In this document: in pieces, positions 1-11,876 of the stretch
How the letters are laid out: each line of letters starts with the position of its first letter
Position numbering within the stretch: position 1 is the stretch's first letter
Position numbers and translations under genes: made by a program
Assembly (NCBI GenBank): GCA_963575745.1
Contig: CAUYUJ010015938.1
Location: forward strand, 176,335 to 240,334
Direction of reading: 5' to 3'
Length of the DNA: 64,000 nt
DNA from: Prorocentrum cordatum
Taxonomy: Eukaryota; Sar; Dinophyceae; Prorocentrales; Prorocentraceae
The notes under the pieces: model-generated
Seen by the model: only the letters and a program-made list of their open reading frames with translations
Told to the model about the DNA's origin: nothing
Database searches by the model: none

Positions 1-267
1 GTTGCAGGATCCTACAAGGTCCTGCAGGAGCCTGCACCCAAGCCCGGGTCAATGCGACCCTGGCCCTGCAGGATCCTGCAAGGTCCGGCGCTCTGGCCGA
101 CCCCCGTTTGCATGGACCCCCGTCGCTTGAGCCCCGACCCCCGCAGCCGTCGCCTCGGCGCAGCGGCGCCAAACGGTCCCGGCCTCGTGCACCAGCCTGC
201 GCCTGGCCGCCTGCCGCCAGCTCGAGGCGGGGACGCGCAAGCCGCCGAGGAACCGAGGCCGATTACG

Positions 268-436
268 GCCAAGTCAGGCCTGTCCCCCTGCAGGAGGAAT
301 GTGCAAGGACAGTCAAGCATAGTCTGGAGACGATGTTTCGTGCTCGTGTTTCTCATCGTACGGCAAGTCTTTCAGTTGGCGAGGTTCTAGGTGTCTTCCA
401 AAATCCGCCTGTAGCAGGACGTGCTCGACCTAAGAC
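268..436. repeat. Family N inverted repeat
   Basis: Arms: aagtcaggcctgtccccctg with caggaggaat on the left, and caaaatccgcctgtagcagg with acgtgctcgacctaag on the right. Similar elements at 28745-28905 and 57178-57345. Lies in the 3' flank of metacaspase-like copy 1. Confidence 0.72.
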
Positions 437-488
437 TACGGGCGGTTCCCCCCGACACCTCCAGCTCGTCGAGGAACAACAAACTGCA

Positions 489-640
489 TAAGCATAAACT
501 ATCGGAGGGCCGCCACTGGTTCCCCCTGGTGACGCCTCTGGCAGCGGAGCGCGCCAGGGGCGGCGCCGGAGGCGCCGCCAAGAGGGCCCAGCGCCGATCC
601 AAGAAATCCGCGCGGACATCCAAAAGTTTAGGTTTATGCC
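489..640. repeat. Family I GC-rich foldback
   Basis: An arm ending gccgatccaagaaatccgcg, with a GGCGCC/GCGCGCC-rich loop and partial left arm. Outer ends gcataaac and gtttatgc are inverted. One of about ten related copies in the window. Confidence 0.7.
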
Positions 641-734
641 GTCTCTTGTCCTCGAGCTCATACAGGTTTTCCCCTTGCACACGCGCGCACGCGCGGCCAC
701 TTCTGGCCGGAGTCTCACCCCGGGCGCGAGCCGC

Positions 735-968
735 TCAGCGGGCCGTCTCGAAGGCGGCGTCCGAAGCCGCCGCTGACTGCGAGAGCGCGAGCGCTGGAGT
801 CTGCTCCACGCCCTTGAAGTGCTGCTTGAGGCCGCCAGTGATGCCGACGATCGCCTCCCAGAGCTGGTGCACGCTGCACTTGAACTCGCTGGCGGCCAGG
901 GCCTTGATGAACGCCCACGTGAACGTGCCCTGGACGGTGCCCTCCAGGGGGAGCTCGGCATCCCACTC
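735..968 (-). CDS. Metacaspase-like copy 1, terminal p10 exon
   Basis: Seventy-eight codons including a TGA stop at 735-737. It reads EWDAELPLEGTVQGTFTWAF, IKALAASEFK, HQLWEAIV, HFKGVEQTPALALS and a short tail ending FETAR. This is the metacaspase C-terminus (GAFT strand, amphipathic helix, QTP-LS tail). The two places where copy 2 is interrupted (K|AL and Q|TP) are continuous here. The acceptor reads cacccgag. Confidence 0.82.
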   Translation of the reverse strand, partial: EWDAELPLEGTVQGTFTWAFIKALAASEFKCSVHQLWEAIVGITGGLKQHFKGVEQTPALALSQSAAASDAAFETAR

Positions 969-3597
969 CTCGGGTGCCAGCCAGGGTGTCGGGGGCTCCT
1001 CCCCTCCTACCACACATTTTCCGCCTCCTCCTGCTCCTCCTACTCTTCCTCCTCCTCCTCCTCCTCCTCCTCCTCCTCCTCGTCCTCCTACACCTTCAAC
1101 TCCCACACCCACTCCTCCTATACATAAGGAAAGAATGGGTGAAGCCCGCTGACTCATTTGATCTGGCACACTCCACAGCTAGACGTACCCCTCAACTTTC
1201 TCTTTCACCTCCTGCACCCTGTCCTCGTCCTCATCCTCCAACCTCTCCTCCTCCTCCTCCTCCTCCTCCTCCTTCTCCTCCCAATGTACTCCTACACAAT
1301 CTCTTGGCCGCGCGCGTAGTGACTGGCCGTGGGGGCTTGCAACAGCACGTTGCCGATAATACCTACCCGCCATCGCGTATGCAGCGGTAGGTGTGCGTCG
1401 GGTCCTTTCGCTGCTTCCAAAGCAATAATTGGGCCCCCCCCGACGCATGCAGCCAAAAAAGCCTTCATTACATGACCAAATCCCTCGGCTTTTGGCCGTC
1501 AAAAGAAAAATGTGCCTAAATACGAGTTTGGGGGACGGACGTTCAGTGACCCCCCCCACTGGCGCCCACGCCCCCTGCCCCCCCCCTCCCCTGGGTGCCC
1601 GCCCGAGCGCGGTGGCCGAATCGCGCGGCAGCGCCACTGGATAATTCGAACTATAGATGTCCCTGTAGTTCTGGTAATTCCCGACACTTCACGGTACATC
1701 AGAATTCAAGAACTGCACTAGACAGCCATTAGCCGAAGCCGCATCACATACAAGTTAGGTGTGGGCGCTACGAGAAAAATAAACATGCCTACTCTGTGTG
1801 CGCGTGTGCGTGCACATGCGATAATCCCATAATATTTGTGGGTGGGGCGTGCACTGGTATCAACACAGAAGAAATGCGCACGTCGAAACACTTCGGGCCT
1901 GCAACCGTCCCGAACTCGGACGCCCCAAACCCGAAAGGGGACTTGTAAAGAGGTATCGTCATGGGACAAACCCTTCGGCCCAAAAAGGGAGCAGCCGCAC
2001 TCGGGGCTGGAAACGCAACGCTAAACCGATTGTTACTAGTACAAACTGCACTTACGGGCGGAATCATCGCAGCTTCTGCAATCCTCCCGGGGCCCAAGCG
2101 CGCCCGATACTCTCCAACCTCTGTACAATATAGGGTTTGGATTCACGGGAACTGACATTGATGGGTCAACCGACCTCTCGGCAACCTCATGGACCGACAT
2201 TCCCCGACATCCTGCCGCATAGTACGCGGCGGATACCCTTGAATCGGTCTTGATGGCGCCATTGAGCCCTCCTCCCCCCCCTCCCGCGCCCCCTTCTGGC
2301 TTAGGTTCTGGCGCGGAGAAGCGATCAGGGGCCCAAGCCCGGGCATCGGTGGCCACCGACTCCGTCCCGAAATACGGCGCTTTCGAAATTGAATGACCTA
2401 CCTTGTGGATCCAGGCGCCATTTCCGTTTTGTTCCCCAAGCGCGGTGGCCCTACTCCCCAACCCAACGACGTGTTCGGACGCTTGAGGGATCCGCGTTTG
2501 GAGCTTACCCAGAGAAGGCTTCCAAGAAGGTCGCCCTGAAGGTAAGCTTGCTTCCAAAGAAAACCCGTGCCTCCTTACATGGCAGCCCCTTCGCGCCACT
2601 GCTTCGCGTGCCGTCAATCATCGCTCAGCACGAATTCTCCAGCGCCTCCAATCAACCCCCAAACCTGTCCCTGAACGCGTTACAGCTTGAATTTTCGTGT
2701 GGGTTCCAAGCTGATCGGGTCGGAGAATCGCGCCAAATCGTGGATGCATCGGCAATGCATCGGCGACGTCGGCATGAAGAGAGCTGGGCTCCCCATCGAG
2801 CCGCGTCGCCGATGCATCGGCGTTGCGGCTGCGATCTTCCAGCCCCATCTACTCTGGCCCTGGAGTCAATCCGCTTTCGGGTCACAATATGGGACTTGGC
2901 GGCCGCTGGGGACGATCCCGGCACGCCTGGAACGCTCTCGGCGAGGCGCAGCTGCTGGAGAGCATTCCGAGGCTGTTAGATGTTGGATCGCCAGTCGCCG
3001 ACAGAAACGACCGAAAACCTGCCTCCCTGAGATCAGGGCGTCGCATTGTTGTTCACACTACGGGATTTTGTTCGTTTCTGGATCTCGGGCGTATCGACCT
3101 GGCTCGAGGCGTGCTGGGGAGAGACGGGGTCGAGCTCCAATCGCAGAGGATCGACGAGAACGCCCGAAAACCTCGACGAACTACAGTCGGTGGTGCTAAG
3201 TCGTCCCCGCCCGTCCCCAGTGGACGTTCCGTGTGCCGGCACAATGAGTGCTCACAAGGTGTTAAGTCGTCCCCGGTGGACGTTCTGTGTGCCTGCGCAC
3301 GGAAAGCGAAATTCAAGAAACATCAACATGTCGCAAATCTGTAAAATCGCGAATGTCTCACGGATGCCGGCTCCCTGCTCCTCCTCCTCCTCCTCCTCCT
3401 CCTCCTCCTCATCTCCCTCCTCCTCTTCCTCTTCATCCTCATCCTCGCGTTCCTCCTCCCCTTCCTCCTTCTGCTCCTCCTCCTCCTCCTCCTCCTCCTC
3501 CTCCCTCTCCTCCTTCTTCCTGCTCCTCCTCCTCCTCCTCCTCTCATCCTCCTCCTCCCCCTCATCCTCCTCTCCTCTCCCCCTCCCCCTCCACCTC

Positions 3598-3629
<32 letters not shown>

Positions 3630-6600
3630 TCCCCCTCCTCCTCCCCCTCCACCTCCCCCTCCTCCTCCTCTTCCTCCTCCTCCTCCTCCTCCTCCTCCTG
3701 AAGGAGGGAGGAGGGGGGGGGAGGGAGGGAGGGAGGTGCATAGGGAGGGAGGGATGCTCCCCACGACTCCGCCGAGACGAGCCACCCACGATCGAACTGC
3801 CGCATCGCAGGCCCTCAAGAGTGCTCCACTCGGCCTCGCAGGCTCCGTTCGGCCGAGCTCCGCTCGGCTGCAGCCATGGCTAGAAGAACATGTACACCCT
3901 GCGAAATGCTTAAGAAATCATGGGTTAAGAAATTCACAGTCTCAGAAATTGACTAAAAACCCAGAATTTCTATGAACATCTTAGGATTTACATGGAAACA
4001 TTAAGAATAATCGAGACTCTGGCCGAAAACTTAAGCTTTCTTAAGCATCGCCTAAGGTGTACCTCGGCTTCTGGTGAGCGGAACCGTGAAGCAGCTGGAC
4101 TGGAGGCAGGGGCCAACTCTCTGACCCCACGGGCCGCGCACCCCTCAAGCACCTGGTGGCGGCGCGGAGGGTGGTGGCCCTGGCCAAAGTGGCTTGGGAC
4201 ACCGTTGCTTGAGAGGAGGGAGGAGAGAGATGAGGGAGGAGGGCAGAGGGAGGAGGCAGGAGGGAAAGGAGGGAGGGGGGAGGAGGAGGGAGAGCAGGGA
4301 GGGGAAAGGAGGGGGGAGGGAGGAGGGAGGGAGGGCAGGGAGAGGAGGGTGGGAGGCGGGAGGGAGGAGGGAACAGGGAGGCAGGAGGGAGGAGTGGGGG
4401 CGGGAGGAGGGAGGAGGGGGGGGAGGGGGAGGGGAGGGAGGGAGGTGCACAGGGAGGGAGGGATGCCCCCCCCACGACTCCGCCGAGAGGACCGCCGCCC
4501 CCCCCTCTCGGGCGGCGGGCCCTCCTTGAGGCCGCAGGCGGAGAAGCAGCGCAGGGCGCACGCGGGGTGCGCCGGCGCGGTGCCGCACTCCGCGGGCGCG
4601 CCCTGCACCGAGAGCGGCGCCAGCTCGACGGCCGCCACGGCGGCCCCGCCACGGGCCGAGGGGCGCCGTGTTTTACCGATCCTCGCTGCCTCGCTCCTCC
4701 TCGGCCCTCGATGCCGCCTCGAGCCGCGATGCTCCTCAAGCATCCTCGGCTCCTCCGCCTTCTCCTCCTGCGCCTCGAGGGCGAGTCCGGGCTGGGGTGG
4801 CGGCGCGTGGGCGTGATCTGGCCCTGGTCTTAGCAACAAGCACTGCCCTGCGACGAATGACACTCGAGCTGCTGAGTCACGGACGGCTGGCTTTCGTAAG
4901 GGCCCATTATCTGTCGAGGCTCCGGCGGGTGGCGGGCTCCTACGACCCCATCTACTCCGGCCCCATTTGGGCGGGCTGGACCGAATGGCCCCGATGCCTG
5001 GGCGGCGAGCATCAATTTCTCGACGGGCCCCTGCGCCCCGTGTCGGGCCCCAGGAGACCCCCACAGATCGAAAACGGCAACTGGGCAGACAACATGCAGA
5101 GGATGGATCATCGGAGGATCCGGCAGTAAGATGTGCTTCCCTTTGGGCCCTCAGGGGCCCCCCTCGTCCGAGCGGGCATGAGAGGCGGGGTTCTGGCTCA
5201 TGAGGGGGGGTCAGACGGCGGCGCGATCTGCAAGTGTCGACCAGGTCTCCCGGCAGCAATTCTCAAGCTGGATCGGTCCGTGAGGGTCCCCGCGCTCGAA
5301 CAGAGAGCAGTCGCGATGGCGTCTCGAGTCTTGGGTCTGCGTGCTGCGTGCCAAAAATGCCGCTGCTCCGAGGGGCTCCCGTGCCCCGGCGTGGCGGTGC
5401 TGGCGTGGCGATGAAGCGGGGCCGGCTGACGAAGTCCTGCAGCTTCCTGTAGTCGACCCGGCCTCGCTCCACCTCTGGGGCAGTTACCGCCTCGTCACTC
5501 CCTCATGTCTAGAGGCCTCCTAGATGCGGTCGGAGCAGATGGGATCGGAGGATATCGCCGCATCGCCGATACATCGGCGATGCATCGCCGATGCATCGTC
5601 GATGCATCGGCGATGCACTGGCGACGTCGGCGATGTATCGGCGACGTCGGCGTGGAGAAGAGTGGGCCCCACATCGAGCCGCATCGCCGATGCATCGGCA
5701 AGGCGGCGCGATCCTCCGCCCCCATCTACTCCGACCCCACCTAGAAGGCCTAGAATGTCTCCTCCCCCGTTTACGAGGCAACTTCTGAGAGGTTTTCATA
5801 AGAACGATTCAGTGGAGGCCCAGTGCGGATCGAAGACATCCGCGCGGACCTCCAACAACTGCTTCTTCGGCATCACTAGCACGGCCGAGCTGGGTAGGTA
5901 CGGAACACATGGATTCGACGCTAAGCCGAAAGCTTTGCCCAGAGCGACAGCGGCCGCTGTTGCGCAGGCGAGCTTCTGCATCAGACAGCCTCCGCGGCGA
6001 CACTGAACGCGAGTCTGGTCCTACATGAACAGAGACTGCTCCTCGTCGTGGCCTCTCCTCCCTCGCGAGGGGGCCCACAAAAAGACATCACAAGCATTCA
6101 CTCTCGGAGCTCCGAGCGGACTTCTTGGGTCGGCGCCTGTGCCCCCGGGGGCGGCGCTCTGGCGCCACCCCTGGTGCGCGGAGCCCGCCGGGGAGGGATG
6201 TCCAGCGCTGATCCAAGAAATCCGCGCGGAGCTCCGACAGTGGTGTGCATGCAGCTCTTCCTCTCTCTTGGGCGTGGCTTAGTGGGGGGGTCACAAATGG
6301 GGGGGTCAGAAACGGTCCCCTGTCGTGCCCCTTTCGGGCCCCTCTGGAGCCCCAGGGGGCTCGTTTAGGTACCGTTTGGGTACCTTTTCGGACCACCCGC
6401 GACACCCCCCCATTTATGACCCCTCCATTACGCAACGCCCAACTCTCTTGGGGGTTGGCCACACCGGGAACATCTGCTTCGTGGAGCGACTCAGGGCGAG
6501 CAGGCCCAATGGCGGTGCCACTGAGCCAAATTAGCCCGGACTGCGCCGAAGATTCTACGGAACTCAGATGGGCTTCGCGGAATCGCGCGGGATAGTGCCA

Positions 6601-9600
6601 TGTTAGTCTCCGGCCACGGATACATGTCAGCGCCGATGCTGAACATTTGACCTCCCAAAAATTGCATCCTAAGTCAATCCTCCCGTATTTTTCCCTCCTC
6701 GCACGACTTTGCAGTTAGAAATCGGCCCCAAAGCCTGTGCTTGGGCGCTTGCTGACCCCGATATGTTCTCGTTACGCCTGGCGGTCTGGGGTCCTCCTCC
6801 GCGAGATCGACCCCCTGAACCTGTCCTGGGGCGATTGCTGACCAGGACATCGAAAGAACATCGGCCGTGTGGCGACGAGGGCCACCGCTGGGAGGTCGAC
6901 AGAGGCAGAACGCACTAAACCTCCTCCCATTCCCTGCCCCAACCCCTCTTCCTTCTTGATACGTTGGCCGGACTTCGAGCGACAGGGCTAGCAACCTTCT
7001 TCTCTTCTCTTCCACCTCCTCCTCCTCCTCCTCCTCCTCCTCCCCCTCCTCCTCCCCCTCCCCCACCCGCCACCTTGGAGAACGACACCGGCTCGTCCCT
7101 CGTGGGGCCCACCCCGGGCAGCATCGGGTAGGAGCAGTCCAAGACCACCGTCATCGTCACCCCTGCGGGCACGCCTGTGGGTGTCCGCGCGGCCGGTCGC
7201 GTGGCCCCTCCCCGCCCTCGTCCCCGTCACGGGAAGGAGCGCGAAGGTCCCCGGGCGAGGGAGGAGGGAGCTGGCTGGGAGGAGGGAACACACAAGGAGG
7301 AGAGAATGCGGAGGAGGGAGGAGGGATGGAGGGAAGTGGGGTGAGGAGGTAGGGACGAGGGACAAGCTATGTGCGCTCGCGTCGTATGTGACGTCCTACC
7401 CCTCCCTCCCACGCCTTTCCATGGCGTAGATCTCCTCTCTTTTCGCACAGACGGATATCGAGCAGGGCAATGATCCCGAGAGGGTGCGAGATGCATCGTA
7501 AAGTACGACATAGCAGGGCGTAGAAGAGCACGGCAGAGCGTAGTATGTCATAGCATGGCGTGGCGTTGCGTAGTGAAGAATTGCATCTCTGAGCATTGCA
7601 ATGCAAAATAATAGCATCGCACATCGGCACATAACATAACATGGCATAGCATGGCGTTGAAGATCAAAGCGTCGCATGGCAGAACATGGCGCGGCACTGC
7701 GCAGTCGGCACGGCATCGAACAGCGGAGCACCACACAGCAACACACAGCATTGCATTGCATGCCGCGGTATGGCACTGGAAATAACGACGCCGAGGCTGC
7801 AGCGGGAGCACGATTTGGAACGAGCGGACGCGCGGAAAAGGAGGCCAACGCTGCAGCGGGAGCACGGTCCGGAACGAGCGGAAGCGCGGAAAGGAGGCCA
7901 GCGCGGGAGCACGACTCGGAACGAGCGGCACTCCGAAAATGAAGCCAGCGCTTCGGCGGGAACACTTCACTGAAAAAAAAACCAAGCGAAAACCAAACTC
8001 CCGGGAGTCCTGAGTCAACAACAATGCGCGGAGGGGGGGCCGAGATCTTCCGGACGTCATCGGGGGAGAGAGGAGAGGAGTACGTACCCATATTGAGTAA
8101 CTGTGGAGGGGCCAGGAGGGGGCTAGCTGCTAGCTGGCTGGGGGAGGAAGGGGCAGGAGGTAGCGGGGAGGACTCCGCCCATCTCCCCGTCCTCAGGCCT
8201 CCTACCCATTGCCCTCTTCCCCATTCTTGCCCAACGCTGCGGGGAGGAGAAAGGCGGGCGGAGGAGGAAGGAATGGGGAGGAGTGAGGGGGGAGCGAGGA
8301 GAGAAAAACAGGCGGAGGGAGGGAGAGAGGGACGGAGGGTGGGGGCATGGCAGAGAAATTAAGAGGGGGCAGGGTGGAGTGGGGAGGGAAGAGAGGGGGA
8401 GGAGGATAGAAGGTCAAATTTCTGAGCCCTGGGCCTGCTATGACCGAGCACAGCTCCAGCAGTGGCAGCAACCTGCTGGCGGGGAGCAGGGATGCCCACC
8501 GACACGCACACACAGACACACACACATACACAAATACACACACAATTGTTTAGGTCGGCGGCGCAGAGGAGCCTCAGGCGCGGTCAGCAAATGTAAATGC
8601 TAAGTGCGAACGGACGTAGTCGGAACGCGCAGTGAAGGATACGTCCACCACTGCAGTGCAGAAGGGATGGTGAAACAACACAGTGAGGTGCCATAAAAGC
8701 AACGTGCGGCGGACAACAAAGCGAGGAACAGAAAGCTCGACTCGAATAAGTTGACGCGCCAGCAGCCAGTTTCAAATAATTGTCACCAAATCTTCAGGGC
8801 AATGTTAGACAGCGAAGGCAAACACACTCACACAACGCAAGGCAGCGTTGTGTGTACAGCCCAGCCCATGGGTGCTCAATTGCCCCGCGCATTGCAAAGA
8901 ATGCCCATAACAAAACCGTTGCCCTCGGCGAATGGAACGACTGTCAATGCCAGGCGAATGCAGGGAAGGGAGGCGCAGAGACAAGGAAGAACAACGCAAC
9001 GGCCTGCGGCATGTGAGCTCGGAGTCGGAACAGGGCAAGGCAGCTCGAAATAGACCCACGCACCCATCCTGGAGACCGAACGCACCAATTGTCCGAGCTG
9101 CGTCCAGCAGTGGCGACGAGGAGCCCCCCCGAAGAAAAAACACCAGAGGTCTCCTTGATGCGATCGGAGTAGCTGGGATCGGAGGATTGCGCCGCATCGC
9201 CGATACATCAGCGATGAATCGGTGCATCGGCGACGTCGACGTGAAGGAAATCGGGCTCCACATCGAGCCGCATCGCCGATGCATCGGCGATGCGGCCCCA
9301 TCCGCCGACACCATCTACTCCGACCTCGTTTACGAGGCCTAGAACCACCGTTGTCTCAACTCAACCTCCTCCGAATGAGGGACAGGGGCGAAGGAATCAG
9401 GCAAAACCGGACGGCAGACCACAACGGCGCCGACACGGGCAGAAAGGCCCGGCAAGCGAGCCGCGCAAACGGGCGAAGGAGGCCGACGCGGCAGAGCGGG
9501 GAGCGCGCACAACAGAGATCCTGGGCGGACAAACCAGGCCAGCATGAGCACAGCCAGCGCGAGGTAGAGGTATCCCAAATGTCGGGAGCGGCCAAAAGGG

Positions 9601-11123
9601 GGGTATCCAAGAGGGGGGGGGTGCAAATCATGACCCGCGGCATGTGCGCGGCCCAGCGGGGGGGCCTGGGACGTACTGAATGAAACAAGAAGAGGCGCCA
9701 TGAAATCTGAGGAAAAATCATAGCCCGCGCCATGAAATCCCCCCCCCCTAGTCATCACCCCCCCCTTTTCCACTCCCGAAAATGGGGTCGGACTATCGCG
9801 CCGCATCGCCGACGCACCGTCGGTGCACCGGCGGTGCATCGGCGATGCATCGGCGTGGAGGGCGCCCCCTCCGCGCGCCGCGAGGAGAGACGGGGAGCGA
9901 GGAGCGAGGATCGAGGGCCTGGGCCGCGCGCCGGGCGTCGGGGGCCTGGGCCGCGCGCCGCGAGGAGAGACGGGGATCGAGGATCGAGGATCGAGGATCG
10001 GGGATCGAGGCTCGAGGATCGAGGAGCGAGGATCGAGGATCGAGGATCGAGGATCGAGGATCGAGGTAGGGCATGTCTCCCTGAAAAACCCAGACCCCCC
10101 CTCGAGTAGCGAAGAAAAAACATGACGCGGGTTTTTTGTTCGGAATTTTCGGCCTCCAGGGCCAGGGGCCCTCAGCGGGCGGGCCTCGGGAACGTCCAAG
10201 AGCGAACATCGGGCTCCCACACCGAGCCGCGTCGCCGATGCATCGGCGACGCGGCTTGATCCTCTGACCCCGTCTACTGGGACCCCGCCTGGGAGGCCTG
10301 GACGAGACGAGGGCCACGGCGAGAAGATGAAAGGACGGAGGACGCGGGCAGACGGGCGGGCGACACCTGAGCCAATGTACCGCGTGCTGCTGCTGCGGTC
10401 GAGCCGCCGACAAGCGGGAACCGAGGGAGCGGAAGGGGGCCACCTGCAGCGACGGTCCGAGGGCCGGCCGAGTGGGAAGGGCCCGGGCGGCCAGGAGGGC
10501 TCCACGCTCCACGGCCGCCTGTTGTAGGGCGGGTTCGTGTCGTGAGGACAATGGCGTTGGTTTCTGGCACCGCGTGGAACGTTCATCCTCGGACGATCGA
10601 CGGCGTTTCCATCGCCAGGCCGTGCCACCGTGGCCGATTCTGGGCAACCAGTCCAGAATTCAGCCTTGGAAGCCCGCGCTGGGGTCGCCGCCGAGTCGAC
10701 ACGACACGGACCTGCCATCGGGCCAGGGGGAGTGACACACGTCGAGCCCCCTCTCCACCCTCCCCGCCGACGACCTCCTCGTCAGTCCATGGCGATCCCC
10801 CTTCACTGATCCCCCTCTCCCCTTTCTCCCCTTCGAAGATTTGAACTCGCCGGCGATAGCACGACCCCACTTGTGAGGGCACGACTGGCATTACCCAATG
10901 GTTTCAAACACGTCAGAATCAAAGACAAAAGAGGGGAAGGCACGGAAGGCCTTTAGACTATCAGCGCATAATACTTCCTGAACGAACAAAACATCGGTCA
11001 GCGTTGACTCCAGATAGATTGGACGACTCAAATCAAGAAATCAGAGGAATCAATCATGCTTGGAATCCGCAACTCAGCAAGCAAGCAAGCGTGCAAGCAA
11101 GCGCGCAAGTAAGCGCAAGCGCT

Positions 11124-11160
<37 letters not shown>

Positions 11161-11838
11161 GTGCAAGAAAGCAAGCAAGCGAGAAAGCAAGCAGGCATAG
11201 ACATAGGACCAGGCATAGGAGTTAGGGAAGAGGCATAGGCATAGGCATAGCCATAGGAATTAGGGGGGTGTAGGAATTAGGGAGGGGAACGGACCAATCG
11301 GTAGGGCTTGAGCAAGTACTCCCATAGGGCAAGCCTATATCAGCCAGTGCTGACTCCAAATGGATTAGACGACCCACATCAAAGAATCAGAGGAATCAAG
11401 CATGCTTGGAACCCGCAACTCAGCAAGCAAGCACGCGTGCACGCAAGCGCGCAGCTCAGCAAGCAAGCAAGAAAACAGGCAAGCAAGCAAGCGCGCAAGC
11501 AATCAGGCATAGGCATAGGCATAGGCACAGGCATAGGCATAGGCGTAGGCATAGGAGTTAGGGGGGAGACATGGGCATAGGCATAGGCATAGCCATAGAA
11601 AGTAGGGGGGGCATAGGAATTAGGGGGGGCGACGGACCAATCAGTAGGGTTTGAGCTAGGACTCCTATAGGGCAAGCCTATATCAGCCAGCGTTGACTCC
11701 AAATATATTAGAAATTCAGGAATCAGAGAAATCAAGCATGCTTGGAATCCGAAACTCAGCAAGCAAGCAAGCGTGCAAGCAAACGCGCAAGCAAGCGCGC
11801 ACGCAAGCTCGCAAGCAAGCAAGCAAGCGTGCAAGCGC

Positions 11839-11876
<38 letters not shown>

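Noticed and set aside
3046-3975. Long open frames through TCC/GGA tracts (also 13639-14694, 27013-28304, 54504-54999, 59434-60078)
   Set aside because: Poly-Ser, Pro, Leu, Gly, Glu or Arg translations occur in several frames at once and come from trinucleotide repeats; no conserved domain or splice logic.
5509-5799. Open frames reading HRRCIGDA-like repeats at every family A copy
   Set aside because: They appear on both strands of a palindromic repeat and stop at its edges; this is repeat DNA, not a protein family.
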